This document shows positions 26,839 through 36,200 of a stretch of 64,000 nucleotides of DNA, piece after piece; the first letter of the stretch is position 1; each line of letters starts with the position of its first letter. The translations under genes were made by a program, and so were the position numbers. The DNA lies in assembly GCA_016934935.1 (NCBI GenBank), contig JAFGRW010000041.1, positions 32,638 through 96,637 on the forward strand. Direction: 5' to 3'. The notes beneath the pieces were generated by a model. It was not told the DNA's origin and did not search any database. It worked only from the letters and a program-made list of their open reading frames with translations. This stretch comes from Spirochaetota bacterium. GTDB lineage: Bacteria; Spirochaetota; UBA4802; JAFGJZ01.

Positions 26839-28113
26839 ATGAAAAAAGTTCTTAAAGTAGTGTTTTTTACTTTATTGGCTCTATCCGGCTCATCTCTTTT
26901 TGCCGGAAGCATTGATTATCTTAGCAATCAGAGTGCCGAATATGTACGTATATTCAATCGAAATGGTGCATTACAAGGAGCAGATATTGCTCACTACAAT
27001 CCCGCAGCAACAGCCTTTATGACCCAGGGATTTCATGTACAGGCATCAAACCAGTTTTTACTCAAGAACTATGAGATCAAAAGCGATTTACCAACCGTAG
27101 AAGTTGCAGACGGCTCATTTGAATCAACAGAGCCAACCCTGCTTTTACCAAATATTTATGCTGTTTATAATGGCGGAAAATGGGCAGCCTTTGCTTCTTT
27201 CGGAGTTACTGCCGGCGGTGGTTCAGTTGTTTATGATGACGGTACACCGGAATATAACGCAGGACTGTATCAGGCAGGTATGGCAGCTTATGCAGAAACG
27301 GGCAACATAGCATATGCTTCTGCACTGACATCAAACAAGGTAGAAGGCTCCTCAATGTATCTTGCAGGTACTCTTGGCGGCGCCTACGCCATCAATGATA
27401 TGTTTTCAGTATCTCTTGCAGCTAAATATGTAAACTCTACAAAGAGCACTACCGTTGAAGCTACTTATGAAGGAGGCCCGCTTGATGGCAAGCAAAAGAT
27501 GGAATATGAAGATACAGCGTCAGGTTTCGGAGGCATACTTGGTGTAGATGTTCGTGTTAATAGCCAGCTGAATATAGGACTGCGTATTGAGTCAGAAATC
27601 GCACTCGAATATGAACGTGATGTTAAAAAGGATTTTTCTAGCACTCTTGAAGACGGAGCGAAAATGGACCGTGATCTTCCGGCGGTAATCGGCCTTGGTG
27701 CAGAATACAAGATTAACGATAAATTTATGGTTCGCCCCACATTTCAGGGATACATGATCGGCTGGGCTAACGAGTCTAAAGAAGACGGATACAGCGAAGA
27801 CTATGATGATTTAGGATGGGAAGCCGGTATTGGATTTGAGTACTCTGTTATGCCTGGTTTTATGGTAGCTTCTCTCGGATATCTTTACTCAGATTTAGGC
27901 GGAAACGAAGACACCTATAGCGATGGAGAATATGCGCTTGATGCTCACTCTATCGGAACCGGATTTAAATTAACACCGGCACCAAATGTTGATGTCACAC
28001 TTGGTGTTTCAGGAACCTTTTACACTGAAGGCGAGTCAGATGCCATCGGTTTCGATGAAACATTCAACAAGCGTGTAATCAATATTGCTCTTGGTGCTGA
28101 GTACAGAATCTGA
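26839..28113 (+). CDS. Outer-membrane transport protein, OmpP1/FadL/TodX family
   Basis: A 424-residue outer-membrane barrel. A cleavable signal peptide (about 1-22, ending SLFA) is followed by QGADIAHYNPAATAFM, the FadL-family plug segment with the NPA motif, then alternating beta strands to the end. Relatives take up long-chain fatty acids or other hydrophobic compounds. It ends in GAEYRI rather than the usual terminal phenylalanine. The frame starts earlier at a TTG (26833), but GGAGG is correctly placed for the ATG at 26839. A good terminator follows, so it is probably a single-gene transcript. Confidence 0.85.
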   Translation: MKKVLKVVFFTLLALSGSSLFAGSIDYLSNQSAEYVRIFNRNGALQGADIAHYNPAATAFMTQGFHVQASNQFLLKNYEIKSDLPTVEVADGSFESTEPTLLLPNIYAVYNGGKWAAFASFGVTAGGGSVVYDDGTPEYNAGLYQAGMAAYAETGNIAYASALTSNKVEGSSMYLAGTLGGAYAINDMFSVSLAAKYVNSTKSTTVEATYEGGPLDGKQKMEYEDTASGFGGILGVDVRVNSQLNIGLRIESEIALEYERDVKKDFSSTLEDGAKMDRDLPAVIGLGAEYKINDKFMVRPTFQGYMIGWANESKEDGYSEDYDDLGWEAGIGFEYSVMPGFMVASLGYLYSDLGGNEDTYSDGEYALDAHSIGTGFKLTPAPNVDVTLGVSGTFYTEGESDAIGFDETFNKRVINIALGAEYRI

Positions 28114-28135
28114 TATTAAACAAAATCGCACTTTT

Positions 28136-28166
28136 AAAGGATCGCTTAACAGCGGTCCTTTTTTTA
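28136..28166 (+). terminator. Terminator after the FadL-type gene
   Basis: A 10-bp stem with one G-T pair (28136-28145 with 28152-28161), a TTAACA loop and a following T run. Confidence 0.85.
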
Positions 28167-28283
28167 TTCAAACAGATCAGAAATATTTTTGTAGGCAGCA
28201 ATAACTGCTATATAAAATATTGTTGAATTATTCCCTCAAAACGAATATACTGCCGAAAACTCCGCGGAATAACGTTAACTGAC

Positions 28284-29501
28284 ATGAAAACAGATCCAAA
28301 CTGCTTGTTAAATACACTCAAAGAAGTCCAATTATCTTTTGATCATATTTTTGATTACTGGATGAACGCAGCTTTTAACCGGGGGGACAATACCTTTTTC
28401 GGTGAAGTTGATTTTTACGGAAACAGCAACCCTGAAGCTGACAAATGCATAATTATGTACAGCCGGATTCTATGGTCGTTTGCAGCTGCCTACAATCATA
28501 CCAAGAATCCGGACTACCTGCCTTTCGCACGACATTGTTACGATTTTTTAATAAATTTTTTTTATGACAAAGTAAATAACGGTTTCTTCTGGAGCACAAC
28601 GTTTAAAGGCGTCCCGGTTATTAAAAAGAAACAGACCTACGCCCAGGCGTTTGTTCTATACGCTTTCGCGGAATATTATCAAAGCATCAATGAGGTTAAG
28701 GTTTTAGAAAAAGCCATGAGTCTCTTCGAAACCATAGAAAAACGGTGCCTTGACAATAAAGCAGGAGGCTATTTTGAAGCATTTTCGGAAAACTGGCAAA
28801 TATTGGATGATGTAAGCTTAAGTGATAAAGACCAAAACGACCCCAAAGGCATGAACACAAACCTTCACATTCTGGAAGCCTACACCCGTCTTCTACAGAT
28901 TACAAATGATGATCATGTAAAATCCTCCTTAAAGTCGCTAATCGAAATTTACATTAAACATATTTTTAACGATCAAAATCATGTCGTCCTCTTTTTTGAC
29001 GAAAACTGGAATCCTCGAAGCAATATCATATCCTACGGTCACGATATCGAAGCATCATGGCTCATCTGGGATGCCGCAAAAACAATCAACGATGAAGGCC
29101 TTTGCAATATAATCTTACCATTCGTGTTAAAAATCGCAAAAACCTTCAAGAAGGAAGGCATTTTCAATAAAGGCGCGGTTGTTTATGAGTATTTTCCCGA
29201 TTCAAATAAAGCAGATACAGATCGCCATTGGTGGACACAGGTAGAAGCAATCGAAGGTCTATGTAACGCCTACCGCCTTAACCAAGATCAAAGCTACCTT
29301 GATTCGGCACTTGATATATGGAATTACACCTATACATATTTTCCAGACAAAACAAACGGTGAATGGCATTCAGTTATAAAAGAGGACAATACTCCGGATA
29401 CAAAACGCATAAAAACAGGAGCATGGAAGACCCCATATCATATTTCAAGAGCACTGATAAGATTTGAAACTTTTCTTAATAAGCTTGTATCAAATAAATA
29501 G
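28284..29501 (+). CDS. N-acylglucosamine/cellobiose 2-epimerase family enzyme
   Basis: A 405-residue (alpha/alpha)6-barrel epimerase. Motifs shared with cellobiose 2-epimerase are FFGEVDFYG, GGYFEAF, MNTNLHILEAYTRLL, SYGHDIEASWL, RHWWTQVEA and AWKTPYHISRA, which together supply the active-site histidines and tryptophans. It would epimerise glucose to mannose at the reducing end of cellobiose or related oligosaccharides; N-acylglucosamine is less likely given the motif set. There is no signal peptide, so it acts in the cytoplasm. No sugar-transport gene adjoins it. The ribosome binding site is weak (TCCGCGGAATAACG), and a perfect terminator hairpin follows. Confidence 0.85.
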   Translation: MKTDPNCLLNTLKEVQLSFDHIFDYWMNAAFNRGDNTFFGEVDFYGNSNPEADKCIIMYSRILWSFAAAYNHTKNPDYLPFARHCYDFLINFFYDKVNNGFFWSTTFKGVPVIKKKQTYAQAFVLYAFAEYYQSINEVKVLEKAMSLFETIEKRCLDNKAGGYFEAFSENWQILDDVSLSDKDQNDPKGMNTNLHILEAYTRLLQITNDDHVKSSLKSLIEIYIKHIFNDQNHVVLFFDENWNPRSNIISYGHDIEASWLIWDAAKTINDEGLCNIILPFVLKIAKTFKKEGIFNKGAVVYEYFPDSNKADTDRHWWTQVEAIEGLCNAYRLNQDQSYLDSALDIWNYTYTYFPDKTNGEWHSVIKEDNTPDTKRIKTGAWKTPYHISRALIRFETFLNKLVSNK

Positions 29502-29513
29502 CTATTCGTATAT

Positions 29514-29541
29514 AACAAGAGTTCCCTGAGGAACTCTTGTT
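29514..29541. terminator. Bidirectional terminator
   Basis: A perfect 12-bp stem (29514-29525 with 29530-29541) around a CTGA loop, with T-rich sequence after it on the plus strand and A-rich before it. It lies between the convergent 2-epimerase gene and the exported protein gene. Confidence 0.85.
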
Positions 29542-29572
29542 GTATTGTATCTGCAAATCATTTTTGTGCAAC

Positions 29573-30475
29573 TTATTCGTAAAACTTTTCATAATGGATA
29601 AGATCAGTCTCCATCCAGTCAAGAATATCTTCTTCCTGTTTTGGAATGGTCTCCTCCATCTCCTTCATCTCTTCACCGGTTCCATAATACGCTTCCGTAG
29701 CAAGGTCACCAATAATTTTTTTAAGAGCTTCAGAACGATTATTATAAATAAAAATTATATTCGGACCAGACTTGTATCCCCAGTTAAACCCATCAGGCAT
29801 TGTAACTGAAAAATTTTCTGCTACACCATCACCGTCCATATCCATACATGTATATATTCGCCCATCTGTCGTCTTGGCCTTCGCCACAATCGAATACTTA
29901 ACTTTTTCTTTTTTGGATGCCCCCAGATGAAAAGGCAAAGGCAAAGGAGTTCTCTCTACCCATAGTTCTGACGACTTGCGATGACGCATAAGCTGACGAA
30001 AAATATCTGCATGCCGTTTCACAAATTTATCCCGGATAGATGTATAATACCCACCAAATTTCTCGGACACAAACTCTTCATCATAGCTTGTCATAACCGG
30101 AATACGACGATCAGTTACAACCATAAGATCAAGTTTCCCGTTCATCCGGTTAACCCACATATCTTCATCTTCATAAAGCTTTCTTTGCATATCAGCAATC
30201 AAACGACGCTCAGCTACTATTTTTGGATCATCAAAACCGTCACCGATCAGCTGCATACGACTTTTCTTTATCAGTAAAAGCAACTCAAATGAGTTGTCCA
30301 TCATTGCATCAGTAAAGACATCGACATGCTGAAAAGCTATACGATCCTCTGTGTAACGCGAAATATTCTCCACTGTAATCGGCAAAAAATCAGGTACCTG
30401 AGATGAACTGACCAAACCCGGAGCAGCCAGAAAAAACAGCAGTATAAGAGCTCTATTTATTACAGATCTTCGCAT
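29573..30475 (-). CDS. Exported protein of unknown function
   Basis: A 300-residue protein with an N-terminal signal peptide (about 1-24, ending VSSS). The body is mostly helical and charged. A DMDGDGVAENFSV stretch near residue 213 resembles an Asp-rich calcium-binding or FG-GAP-like loop. The C-terminus is highly acidic (GEEMKEMEETIPKQEEDIL). No family is recognised. It is convergent with the 2-epimerase gene across a shared terminator. Confidence 0.65.
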   Translation of the reverse strand: MRRSVINRALILLFFLAAPGLVSSSQVPDFLPITVENISRYTEDRIAFQHVDVFTDAMMDNSFELLLLIKKSRMQLIGDGFDDPKIVAERRLIADMQRKLYEDEDMWVNRMNGKLDLMVVTDRRIPVMTSYDEEFVSEKFGGYYTSIRDKFVKRHADIFRQLMRHRKSSELWVERTPLPLPFHLGASKKEKVKYSIVAKAKTTDGRIYTCMDMDGDGVAENFSVTMPDGFNWGYKSGPNIIFIYNNRSEALKKIIGDLATEAYYGTGEEMKEMEETIPKQEEDILDWMETDLIHYEKFYE

Positions 30476-30648
30476 CTAAATCCTCCGTGTGCAATGTTTC
30501 ACAATATTGTAGGGTAAAAATCCATTTCCACCTATAGATCGTATCGTCACAAAAGGTATATATAATGAGCCTGTTTGTCAAATATTTTTCCTCTGGACAT
30601 TTTTTTGCGTAAAGAACATTTCATAATTAGCTATCTTTAGAGCAATAA

Positions 30649-31899
30649 TCAATCCTCTTCAACAGAAACATGACGCTTCTCTTTTTTGTATCGAGCCTTA
30701 TCCATCTTTGTCCAACTGCTTACCACATGCTGTGACAACTTCTCTTCAATGCTCATTCTTTGAGTTTTCTTTGGTTTAGTCGGTTTTTTACTCTTTTTTC
30801 CATGCTTACAAATCGATTTGAGTTCTTCCACGCATTTTTGACTCAATTTACGTTCCGAGGCAAAAAATTCCCAAAATTGTTTATCAGTGAATCTACCAGA
30901 AACGACTTCTTTTATAACAGCAGTAATTTTTGTCTTATTGACAAGAGCATCTGTAAGATTTCCGAACTCTTCTTTTATAATTGCAGTATCTGCAACAAGC
31001 ATTCCTGTTAAAAGTATCAATTGTTGTACATTCCCCCCGTAACGTAACATCGACTCAACAAAAGAACCGCTCAATCGATCTTTATCAACACAATATACAG
31101 CAAAGGGAATCATCGCCAACGGCATATCGACGGTTGCACGCGTTATACTGTTTTTAGTGACACTTCCGGCTAAAGAAACGATACTACTCTCCGAGGCTTC
31201 ACCGCTTTCAAGAATAAGAGCCATTTTTTTGTATGAAGATAAACTTTTTTCCACTAATAACGGATCAATACCATTTTCAAAAACCCATGGCAAAAGCTCA
31301 TCAAAAGCAGATTCACACCTCTGACAAACAGCAGTGAACTCTGAAGCAAACCTGTTTGGTACTCTATTAAGCGACATGCGAACAAGCTTCTCAAAAATAA
31401 TAGAGCCAACTATTGAACAAGGATCAGCTGTGAACAATAGTACCCGTCGAGCCATTTCAACTGCAGAAGACTCTTTTTTTGACGCAAGCAAAGATAAAAG
31501 GACCGAATATATAACAGCCGCAGTACCACCTACTCCTTCTGACGGCAACTCAGGACGAATAATCCTTTCAACAAATGTAGCTGTTATCCGGTCAGGATAA
31601 CGGAATACCCCTTTCCACTCTTCCTGAGATAGTGAACCCTGTTCAAAGATATCATGAAAATCAGAAATTGAGAGCCCCGATTTCCGGGCACAACATGCCA
31701 TCAGAAATAGTGTCTGCGAATAAGCCGTATACAGACCGCTTTTTCTCCATTTTTCGGGATGATCTTTAAGAGCCTCTTTTGTATCAGTAAAACCTTCAAT
31801 AATTTTGAAATGCGAAGCAATATGACCTCGCCCCATACCCTGAAACGGAGAAGAAAGCGCATCAAGAAGTATAAACTGCTCTAAAAAAGTATAATTCAT
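30649..31899 (-). CDS. Degenerate ADP-ribosylglycohydrolase-like protein
   Basis: A 416-residue cytoplasmic protein that by eye follows the ADP-ribosylglycohydrolase (DraG) fold plan. ALSSPFQGMGRGHIASHFK stands where the family has its opening GDALG segment, SGLYTAYSQTLFLM where it has the TDDTQM metal motif, PSEGVGGTAAVI where it has GNGSAMR, and MLRYGGNVQQLILLTGMLV where it has GGDTDT. The aspartates and threonines that hold magnesium are largely missing, so it would be inactive or act as a binding protein. The C-terminal 65 residues are lysine-rich. The assignment is inference. Confidence 0.5.
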   Translation of the reverse strand: MNYTFLEQFILLDALSSPFQGMGRGHIASHFKIIEGFTDTKEALKDHPEKWRKSGLYTAYSQTLFLMACCARKSGLSISDFHDIFEQGSLSQEEWKGVFRYPDRITATFVERIIRPELPSEGVGGTAAVIYSVLLSLLASKKESSAVEMARRVLLFTADPCSIVGSIIFEKLVRMSLNRVPNRFASEFTAVCQRCESAFDELLPWVFENGIDPLLVEKSLSSYKKMALILESGEASESSIVSLAGSVTKNSITRATVDMPLAMIPFAVYCVDKDRLSGSFVESMLRYGGNVQQLILLTGMLVADTAIIKEEFGNLTDALVNKTKITAVIKEVVSGRFTDKQFWEFFASERKLSQKCVEELKSICKHGKKSKKPTKPKKTQRMSIEEKLSQHVVSSWTKMDKARYKKEKRHVSVEED

Positions 31900-32207
31900 C
31901 AGAATTCACCTCTACAATTTATTAAATGTTTTACGACTACCGTTTGCCGATTATTATACCACTAATTAAGGTTTTTAAGTAATCACAATTATTTAATTGA
32001 AAATACTCTGTAATTATTGTACATTACCAACAATGATCCTTATATAAACGGTCTGTATATACATGAAAGTGCCTGCTACCATACAAAAAAGTTATATAAA
32101 CAAACCATATTTTACTTTATTAAATCTGCATTTTTATGTACAAAAGATCTTCATAAAACTGTTCAGTCAATGATGAATTAAGAATCAGCCAATATTACGA
32201 GGATACC
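31900..32207. other. Intergenic region with divergent promoters
   Basis: No gene is supported in these 308 AT-rich bases. They separate the degenerate ADP-ribosylglycohydrolase-like gene from the divergent FecR lipoprotein gene. A possible rightward promoter is TTGAAA (31997-32002), a 17-base spacer and TACATT (32020-32025). Confidence 0.35.
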
Positions 32208-33257
32208 ATGAAAAGAATATCTGTTATAACATTATTATCCGCATTTTTAGTTTCCTGCACATTCTCAAAACCGGCAGAAAAAAACGCTCATATCAGTTTT
32301 ATTATTGGTGATGTTACTAAAAACGGATCAGCAGTTTCCATAAATGATAAGGTAAACACCGGTGATATCATAAAAACTTCGGGACTCTCGTCATGCGATA
32401 TTCAAATTGGAGATTCAATGATAAGAATCAAGGAAAACAGTAATTTAACCATTACCCTGTCCCTTATTGATTCCAACAGTGAGCAAACTGATCTTTCACT
32501 TGATAGCGGTAAAGTCCTCTGCAAACCAAAAAAATTATTGGATAACGAATCATTTACAGTACGCACACCTACTGCAGTAGCAGCAGTAAGGGGTACACAA
32601 TTTTCAGTAACAACAGACTCTCTTAAAACAACCCGGATCAAGGTTTTTGACGGAGAAGTCAAGGTTGCCCGGCGTGTCAAGACACTTGACAAAAACCTGG
32701 AAGCTGTAATTAAAAACGGGAGCTCTGTACCAAAGGAGCACACAGCTGTTATCTCCGAGGAGGATGCGCTAAAGGCTGCCGATATGGTTGATAAAGCAAT
32801 CGCTGATGGGCAATCAATAGAAGATACAATCTCAGTTGCCCCATTAGAAGTTCCAAAAAAACAGATCAATACTTTTACCCCTTCTGACTTCATTGACGAG
32901 GAGGAGATAATCCGAATCGGTCCAAAAGACGAAGACGTTATCAGTAAAATTGCAACAGCGGTAAAAAAACCAACTGGTCCAAAAGGACGGCTTCTTGTCA
33001 CAAGATACGATGCGTATATAATTGTTGGCGGTAAAATTATATGGGAATCAAAACTTGAATCACCCCCTCTGAAAACTGAAGAGATGGTTTTAATTGCATC
33101 TTCAGATCGAATTGTGGCTGCTTCAAGCGATGGACTGATTCTATGGAATACAAAGTTAAAAAATAACGGCAAGGTAAGAATAAAAGGCGGCACACTCTAT
33201 GTCGGAACCGCCAAAGGCGAAAAAAAACTGTTTATAAAAAACGGCCGGGTGTATTAA
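32208..33257 (+). CDS. FecR-domain lipoprotein
   Basis: A 349-residue lipoprotein with lipobox LVSC (Cys17). The FecR domain spans about 25-160: ISFIIGDVTKNG, the NTGDIIKT turn, then SFTVRTPTAVAAVRGTQFSV, the most conserved stretch of the family. A linker rich in charged residues follows, and the last 90 residues form a beta-rich domain with repeated hydrophobic strands (LIASSDRIVAASSDGLILW) resembling a small propeller or PQQ-like blades. FecR domains link surface signals to other proteins; no sigma factor is nearby. CGAGGATACC precedes the ATG. Confidence 0.85.
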   Translation: MKRISVITLLSAFLVSCTFSKPAEKNAHISFIIGDVTKNGSAVSINDKVNTGDIIKTSGLSSCDIQIGDSMIRIKENSNLTITLSLIDSNSEQTDLSLDSGKVLCKPKKLLDNESFTVRTPTAVAAVRGTQFSVTTDSLKTTRIKVFDGEVKVARRVKTLDKNLEAVIKNGSSVPKEHTAVISEEDALKAADMVDKAIADGQSIEDTISVAPLEVPKKQINTFTPSDFIDEEEIIRIGPKDEDVISKIATAVKKPTGPKGRLLVTRYDAYIIVGGKIIWESKLESPPLKTEEMVLIASSDRIVAASSDGLILWNTKLKNNGKVRIKGGTLYVGTAKGEKKLFIKNGRVY

Positions 33258-33266
33258 TTACCCGCT

Positions 33267-36200
33267 TTAAAATAAACTCTGAGCTCTCTCCAGCACGAGA
33301 GACCTGTAGTCTTTTCTAAAACCGGCGTTAATAAGCAAATTGCTGTATTTAGACATGTGCGCCGGTTCTCCATTTATAAAATCAACCCTTATTTTTAAAG
33401 GTGGATTAAAACGTCTTCCCAAAATATCCCTGAAGATCTTAAGATGTTCCTTTTCCGATTCTTCGGGACTCAAAAGAAAATTGAGCCGTGAAAAATTTTT
33501 CTCACATATAAGTATAGGCCTGCCCAGGCCATATACAACATAATTTGAAGCAATCCTTCGAGGCAGATTTTCCTTGTAATAATCGATATCACAGCCGACA
33601 AGACTGGCCGGATCCTTGGCATTGAACCAATATATCGACTCTCTGTTTTTTTTACCCGAAAATTCCGTAAAGAATCGAAGCCCTTCCTGAGAAGCGAACT
33701 GTAGTGAATCAACTCCCTCGAAAAAATATCCTGACACTATTTCACCAGACAACTCCATCAATCGCAATGCTCGAAAAACCGCTGCCCATCTTAAAGGTTT
33801 ATCTTCTCTGTCAGTTAACTGACGAAAAATCACACCATAACGGCTTAAAAGCTGCCGCGCGCGCTCTTTTTCAAGTTCAAGATTCTCAAATTCAGACTCT
33901 ACCGGATCCGACACTAGCGCGCGCCAGAGTGAATCAGTCGGCTGGCTGCTCTTCCAGCGTCCAAATGATACTCTACCTGAACTACTGGATAAAACATCTG
34001 TTTTAAAACGGTTTATAGTTGCCTTTCGTATATGATCAAACCCTGTACAGACTAATTTCCCTCTAAAAAAAGCGGAATAAAGTCGCTCAAGGCTTTCCTG
34101 AGCAGTCAAAACAAAACGTGATGCAAATTCTGAAAGAGAGAATGGTCTTGATCCAAAATATTCATCACTCTCATCTGAACTGGATCCTTTCTTGAAAACA
34201 GGACTCTCTTCATTAAATATAAAAGTAAACTTTGCTTTTCCCGCACCACAACAGATAAGGTCTGTTGAAGATATCAGCGAATCAAGCCAAAGCGGTGTAT
34301 ACCCGGCTATTCTGGCCGTAAAAACTGCCTCCTCCCATAAATGTGCCTCAAGAGGCAAACCGCACAACTGTTCAATCGAATTCTGTAAATCTTCAACGGT
34401 TTTTCCTGTTCCCAGATTTTGATACTCTGCCAGAAAATTCTGTAAATATTTCACTGGAAGAGCAGTTAACCCCGGGCGGCGGCTTCTTCGTTGCATTCGA
34501 AGCAATATCTCATAGTTTTCTCTTACAGTAAAAAAAGTTTCTGAAGACTCTTCACGCAATCGATCGCTTATCACACTGTTATCAGCCAACAGGGTATTCA
34601 GGAGATCCACCCCCTTGTCAGTAAAAAGCATTTTAACCAATTCCAAATCAAAAACTGCGTAGTAAGACAAAAACTGTTTAAAAATAGAGCTGAAATCGAT
34701 ATTATCCGGTGTTTTCATTATTTTTGATATTCTTTGAACAATTATATCGCTGTTTTTTCCATCTATTGATTCAAAGGCTCCACAGATATCCGGGAAATTT
34801 CTTTTAATTATTGCGCAATTTTGAATATAAGAGTACACAACCGTATTATTAATTTTAAATTTGGCTATCACACCAGAGATCTTGTCCATATCAAGAACTT
34901 CATCTTTTTTACGGTCTCTCTCCCTTGCAGCAAGAAGGGAGCTCCACTCCTCTTGCGTAACAATGATACGTTCTTCAATCCAGCCTATTAAATCAGCAGT
35001 ATTAAAAGATGCATACCCCTCAAAAGTCCGTTTCAATCTTGAGTCAAGAATTTCTATTGTTTTCCTGTCAATTGCAACCCGAGACAAAAATCCCCGCGTA
35101 ATGTCGCGAATAAGTGAATCACTCAATGAGCTTGCGATACCACCCGACGGAGTATCATCTTGATACATATATTTATTAACCTGATTCCAGACCAGATCAT
35201 CACAAAATGGCGAAGGAGATTTGGTAACACATTCAGATATTTTTATCTCTCCTGTCTCGATCTTGTCAAGCAGCAGCGCAAGATTTTCCATGTCAAAAAT
35301 GTCACACAACAGGGTTCTCCAGGTTTCTATCATTACCGGAAAATCAGAAAAATCTGTTACAGACTCAAGTATTTTTTTTGCGCGCAAACGATTAAGCCAA
35401 AGTGGCTGCCGGTTTTTAAAGCCTTTTGGAGGTAATAAAAGGGCTCTTGAAGCATTTTCACGAAATATAGAGCCAAAGAGCCCTGTTTTTTCGATATAAC
35501 GGCGGATTAACTTTTGTATATCACTATTAATTATGGAATCAAACAATTCACGTCCACTACACCTATGCGGAAGTTGTAGTAATATTGCATCATTGTTTAC
35601 AAAAACTTCAAGAGGATATCCATATTCAGACTCCCACCAGGATGAAATAGCATAAGCCGCGGGCATATTGATACAGCGTCCCCACATTGTATGTATAATA
35701 ACCTGTTTGTTATCAGTTGTGTTATCTGGGTCACTGCAATGCTCAACCACAATGTTTTCTATATGAGGCAAAGAACAGCCTGTTAAATCTCGCTGTCGAA
35801 ATATATAATCGGACAATCGGGATGCCGAGTCATTGTTAAGTTGATATTTTTCGACAAACATATTAACAAGTATATTATGATCAGTATTTATTATGACTTC
35901 GCACTCTTTAAGCAATTCAAGAAGCCTTTTGCTTAAAGAAAAATGGCGGCTTTCCTGTTCGGCTCGCCAAAACGGAATAATTCCCGGACGGTTTACGGCC
36001 GGCGCGACTTCTACATCGTTATACGTAATTTTTTTTATTACCCAGCATTGCACTCCCAATGCGAAGGTGTCTCCTATGTTGCGTTCCCAGACAAACTCTT
36101 CGTCTAATGTGCCAATCCTGTATCCGTTAGATTGTAATCTCATGTTATACAGACCGCGATCAGGTATTGCCCCACCACTACTGTAAAGCTGAAACCTTAT

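Noticed and set aside
32402..33193. 263-codon open frame antisense to the FecR lipoprotein gene
   Set aside because: The opposite strand holds a clear lipoprotein with a conserved FecR domain; the antisense frame is Ser/Thr-rich and resembles nothing known.
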